A stretch of DNA of 34,114 nucleotides from Candidatus Omnitrophota bacterium (GTDB taxonomy: Bacteria > Omnitrophota > Gorgyraeia > Duberdicusellales > 4484-171), in NCBI GenBank assembly GCA_018818105.1, contig JAHISK010000075.1:1-34114 (forward strand), in the 5' to 3' direction. Within the stretch, counting starts at the first letter, position 1, and each line of letters opens with the position of its first letter. The notes below the pieces were generated by a model, which saw only the letters and a list, made by a program, of their open reading frames with translations, did no database searches and had not been told where the DNA came from. Positions 30,678 to 34,114 of the stretch are shown one piece after another. Both the position numbers and the translations under genes were made by a program.

Positions 30678-33600
30678 ATGAAGAAATTAATTAATTTAAT
30701 AATATTGGGCGGGATAGTATTACTGATTTTTAATTATAGTTATGCTTTAGATAATAAAGCCACACCGCTTATAGAACGGCATGATGAATCTTTACTCCAA
30801 AAAGATATTCAAAAACCAAATACGCCTGATTATGCGAAGGATAGGATAATTGTGAAACTTAAAGAAGGTGAAACATTAGACGCTATTAAGGAATTGAATA
30901 CTAAATATAATATTGTTAGCGCAGGACCTCTTTTTCCCACGGTTTCTTCTCCCCAAGATAAATTACAAAGTCTTAATCAGAGGCTTTCAGAATTAGAAAC
31001 TGAACCTCATCAAAGCTGGTATTGGCAGTTAGATAAAGATTCGCGGGAGTATAAGGATTATATAGCGAAGATGGAGAAAGAAAAACAAGAACTGCGTGAT
31101 CAGATAGTCGTTCAGGAGCAGCTTGTTAATCGTTTCGAAAAAAGACAGGAACGCGCGCCGGAAGGAGTAGAGGCGCCGGATTTGGAAAATATATATCTTT
31201 TAGAAATTGAAGCGAATATTGAAGATGATGAAGGGGGGGATGAAAATAATATAGATATCCCTTTGATCGTAGCTGAATATAATACTCATTCCAACGTAGA
31301 ATACGCTCAGCCGGATTATATTATGTCAACACAGATGATTCCTAATGATCCTTATTACGCTTCGGCAGGATCTTGGGGACAGCCGCACGATGATTTATGG
31401 GGATTAAAAAAGATTGAAGCGGAAAAGGCATGGGATATTACCCAGGGAGAAAATATAATCGTAAGCGTTGTTGACAGCGGTGTTGATTATAACCATCCTG
31501 ATATTAGTGAAAATATCTGGCATAATCCCGCTGAAATCCCTTTAAATGGTATTGATGATGATCATAACGGCTACATTGATGATTATTGTGGATTTGATTT
31601 TATTAATAGTGAAGATACTAATGAGGATGGTGATTATACTGATGACGAAGACGTAAGTGATTCTGATCCCATGGATGATAAGGGGCATGGGACTCACGTA
31701 GCCGGCACTATTGCCGCGGTTGGTAATAATGGTGTTGGCATTATTGGTGTTGCCCCGCGGGCTAAAATTATGTCCGTAAAATGTTTGGATTCTAGCGGAA
31801 ATGGGACAATTAGTGTGTTGGCTAAGGGTATTTTGTATTCTATAGATAATAATGCTGATGTGATTAATAATAGCTGGGGATGTAACAATAGATGTCCGGA
31901 GCTTCCCTTAGCAGAAGATGTCATACGCAAGGCAGTTAGTTTAGGCGTGGTGGTGGTATTCGCGGCAGGAAATAGTAATGATGACGCAGCTTATTATAGC
32001 CCTCAGAATATGTGGGAAACAATTACAGTAGCGGCAAGCACGGAAATTGACGCGAAAGCGGTTTTTTCCAATTATGGGTATTTCATTGATATTTCCGCTC
32101 CCGGCGCCGGCGAAAATGTTAGTTCGCCTTTTTATCATCGTAATATTCTTTCTTTACGCGCCGCTAGTACCGGAGATGAAAATTTGATTGTTGACAGTCA
32201 ATATCTCCGCAATGCAGGCACGTCTATGGCCGCGCCGCATGTTGCCGGCGCCGCGGCAATGATATTAGCGAATCAGCCTTCTTTGACAACTGAGCAAGTA
32301 AGACAAGCCTTAAAAAAAGGAAGCGATGATATTTTATCTGCCGGGTATGATAAATATTCCGGTGCCGGCCGGTTGAATTTACATAAAGCTTTACAAATTA
32401 ACCAGCCGCTGGAAGTAGTAATGACTTCTCCCAAAGAGCAAAGTTTTTTCGACGTAAAAAATATTGAAATTAAAGGGACTATCAATGGAGAAGGGTTTCT
32501 TGATTGGACATTAGACTATGGTATAGGTGAAAATCCCACACAATGGGTTTCTATTGCTTCTTCGAGTTTACCGGTTATAGATGATGTTCTTGCTGTATGG
32601 GATATAAGCGATTTTCTAATTGAAGAAATCGTTTTAAGGTTACGTGCTAATTCTAAAAGCGGTATATTTGAAGATAGAAGAGGTTGTAGTATTACTAATG
32701 CTTATATTACTTCACCAATGCATACTGATATTATAAATGCTAATCAGCAGATTGATATTATAGCGACCATTGCTGGAAAAGTTACAAACTATAGTGTAGA
32801 GTATGGCCGGGGATTATATCCTACTGAATGGTTAAGTAAAGGAGTTATTCTTACTGGATTAGACCAGGGAGCTAGTTATAACAATATTATTGCTACAATT
32901 GCTCCTAATACCTTGCCTGAGGAAGGATTTTATAGCTTACGCCTACGGATATATAATAACCAGGGGGCAAGAGATTTATTCGTAAAAATGATATTCGCGG
33001 ATTTTAAACTTAAAAAAGGCTGGCCGGTAGATTTCCCCAAAAATTCATTAGCCCTCAATGATGCTCAGTCATTTGCGGTTGAAGATATAAATAATGATGG
33101 GTTTAAAGAAATCGTTACTATTAGAAATCCGGGAAAAGATTTTATAAATAATCCCGATAAAGATTATGAAGGTAACTTTTTAGAAGTTTACGATTATCAA
33201 GGGCGTTTACTGTGGGCAGTTTTATTATCAACAAGAATAAATAATTATGATGATGCTTTTGCTATTGCGGATGTTGATAATGACGATTATAAAGAAATTT
33301 TTGTTAATGGAAATAACAAAATTGGAGAAATAAAAGCATTTCACTATGATGGTACGCCAATGGATGGCTGGCCGGTATTAACAAAACTAAGTAAGGGGCC
33401 GATGAAGATCATCGCCGATGTGGATTGTGATGGAAATAAAGAAGTTGTTGCATGGTCAAATTCTGATGAACGATTGTATATTTTTAGTAAAGAGGGAAAT
33501 GAGAAGCTTGATCTTTTTCTGCCGTCGGGTAACATTAGCTCATACTATTCTTCTTTGCCCGCAATTGGTAATCTTGATGAAGACAGGGAATTAGAAATTA

Positions 33601-34114
33601 TTATTACGCAGAGACAGGGTGATGGTGATGATTACAAGGGGACAAATAAGATATTTGCTGTTAATCCTGATGGTACAGAGGTTTCCGGCTGGCCGATTAG
33701 TTTAGGAGAGGGACGTATACTTAATGTTGTCACGGGAGATATCGATAATGATGGCAAGGATGAGGTCGTTGTTAAGTTTGAGAATAGCGTTTATGTTTTT
33801 CAAGGAAATGGTTCGCTTTTTCCCGGTTGGCCGATAATAGACGAAGAAGATTTTTTCAGCGGCAGTGGAGTAGCTTTAGCTGATTTTGATGACGATGGAG
33901 ATTTAGAGATAACTTGGGCCAAAAATAATTCTTTAGGAACTTTTACTATACATGTTGTTCACCATACTGGTATTTATGCTCAAGGATGGCCGCAGACAGC
34001 AGAGTTAGCAGGGGTTAATAATATTGTAAGTCCTACAATTGGAGATGTTAATAACGACGGAAAAGCGGATATTGTTATAGCCAATGGAGGGTTAGCAAAA
34101 ACACTTTTGGTCAA
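30678..34114 (+). CDS. Secreted subtilisin-like (S8) protease with FG-GAP repeats, partial
   Basis: The open frame runs from ATG 30678 past the window edge (at least 1145 residues). A signal peptide (IILGGIVLLIFNYSYA) is followed by a prodomain starting DRIIVKLKEGE and ending VEYAQPDYI; inside it a charged coiled-coil-like stretch of about 70 residues (about 92-165) is inserted. The S8 catalytic triad is Asp266 (VVDSGVDYNHPD), His337 (KGHGTHVAGT) and Ser516 (NAGTSMAAPHVAGAA). An acidic segment (DDDHNGYIDD and following) may bind calcium. After about residue 570 come Ig-like beta segments, then from about residue 800 FG-GAP/VCBS repeats with DINNDGFKE, DVDNDDYKE, DIDNDGKDE and DVNNDGKAD. It should be exported and may attach to the surface or to polymers; its sorting signal would be beyond the window. 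A run of seven G lies at 31233-31239. Confidence 0.93.
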   Translation, partial: MKKLINLIILGGIVLLIFNYSYALDNKATPLIERHDESLLQKDIQKPNTPDYAKDRIIVKLKEGETLDAIKELNTKYNIVSAGPLFPTVSSPQDKLQSLNQRLSELETEPHQSWYWQLDKDSREYKDYIAKMEKEKQELRDQIVVQEQLVNRFEKRQERAPEGVEAPDLENIYLLEIEANIEDDEGGDENNIDIPLIVAEYNTHSNVEYAQPDYIMSTQMIPNDPYYASAGSWGQPHDDLWGLKKIEAEKAWDITQGENIIVSVVDSGVDYNHPDISENIWHNPAEIPLNGIDDDHNGYIDDYCGFDFINSEDTNEDGDYTDDEDVSDSDPMDDKGHGTHVAGTIAAVGNNGVGIIGVAPRAKIMSVKCLDSSGNGTISVLAKGILYSIDNNADVINNSWGCNNRCPELPLAEDVIRKAVSLGVVVVFAAGNSNDDAAYYSPQNMWETITVAASTEIDAKAVFSNYGYFIDISAPGAGENVSSPFYHRNILSLRAASTGDENLIVDSQYLRNAGTSMAAPHVAGAAAMILANQPSLTTEQVRQALKKGSDDILSAGYDKYSGAGRLNLHKALQINQPLEVVMTSPKEQSFFDVKNIEIKGTINGEGFLDWTLDYGIGENPTQWVSIASSSLPVIDDVLAVWDISDFLIEEIVLRLRANSKSGIFEDRRGCSITNAYITSPMHTDIINANQQIDIIATIAGKVTNYSVEYGRGLYPTEWLSKGVILTGLDQGASYNNIIATIAPNTLPEEGFYSLRLRIYNNQGARDLFVKMIFADFKLKKGWPVDFPKNSLALNDAQSFAVEDINNDGFKEIVTIRNPGKDFINNPDKDYEGNFLEVYDYQGRLLWAVLLSTRINNYDDAFAIADVDNDDYKEIFVNGNNKIGEIKAFHYDGTPMDGWPVLTKLSKGPMKIIADVDCDGNKEVVAWSNSDERLYIFSKEGNEKLDLFLPSGNISSYYSSLPAIGNLDEDRELEIIITQRQGDGDDYKGTNKIFAVNPDGTEVSGWPISLGEGRILNVVTGDIDNDGKDEVVVKFENSVYVFQGNGSLFPGWPIIDEEDFFSGSGVALADFDDDGDLEITWAKNNSLGTFTIHVVHHTGIYAQGWPQTAELAGVNNIVSPTIGDVNNDGKADIVIANGGLAKTLLV

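Overview
The window is a stretch of an AT-rich Gram-negative bacterial chromosome. It carries a near-complete Kdo/lipopolysaccharide gene set (heptose kinase, kdsB, kdsA, kdsD, kdsC, a fused LptC-LptA and lptB), lipoproteins with clear lipoboxes, and lgt. The mix with a PPIase-less trigger factor, a membrane pyrophosphatase, a DUF1846 protein and an FG-GAP subtilase suggests an uncultivated PVC-like lineage such as Omnitrophota. That assignment is inference from gene content, not a phylogeny. All intact genes except one radical SAM gene are on the + strand.

Layout. 1-731 is a graveyard of gene ends: an IS110-like transposase piece, the DnaA-like tail of a REP-associated transposase between 30-bp inverted repeats, a DinD-like tail, and the tail of a second copy of the radical SAM gene found at 5.1-6.4 kb. 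732-5103 is an envelope operon with a good sigma70 promoter: an M48 metalloprotease, an unknown secreted protein and four lipoproteins. 5148-6407 (-) is a B12-type radical SAM gene with a probable leaderless promoter. 6598-15249 holds hemW and then the Kdo/LPS block. 15407-17111 is trigger factor plus clpP. 17231-25055 holds serine synthesis (class V aminotransferase, serA), a possible small Cys-rich protein, a homocitrate/isopropylmalate-synthase-like enzyme, purA and hppA. 25309-29562 is a mixed housekeeping run: YkgJ-like, Rpe-like, YibQ-like deacetylase, queH, a TIGR01212-type radical SAM gene and lgt. 29572-30478 is a VapBC toxin-antitoxin cassette between 54-bp direct repeats. From 30678 to the window edge is a large secreted subtilase, cut off at its C-terminus.

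How the genes fit together. HldE-type kinase, KdsD, KdsA, KdsC and KdsB would make ADP-heptose precursor and CMP-Kdo for the inner core, and LptC-LptA with LptB would export the finished lipid. Lgt would lipidate the lipoproteins of the left-hand operon. The aminotransferase and SerA would make serine.

The least expected content is between the genes. (1) At five sites there are short tandem arrays whose repeat unit is always 7 bp but whose unit sequence differs at every site. (2) A 59-bp element occurs twice in opposite orientation, between kdsA/kdsD and before the trigger factor. (3) A hairpin leader with compensatory changes precedes both the serine aminotransferase and hppA, ending in the same Shine-Dalgarno block. 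(4) Several palindromes start with GTAG, the tetranucleotide expected at the foot of REP elements moved by REP-associated transposases; one lies inside the rpe-like coding sequence. (5) A roughly 170-nt multi-stem structure follows hppA. I found no tRNA, rRNA, CRISPR array or replication origin.
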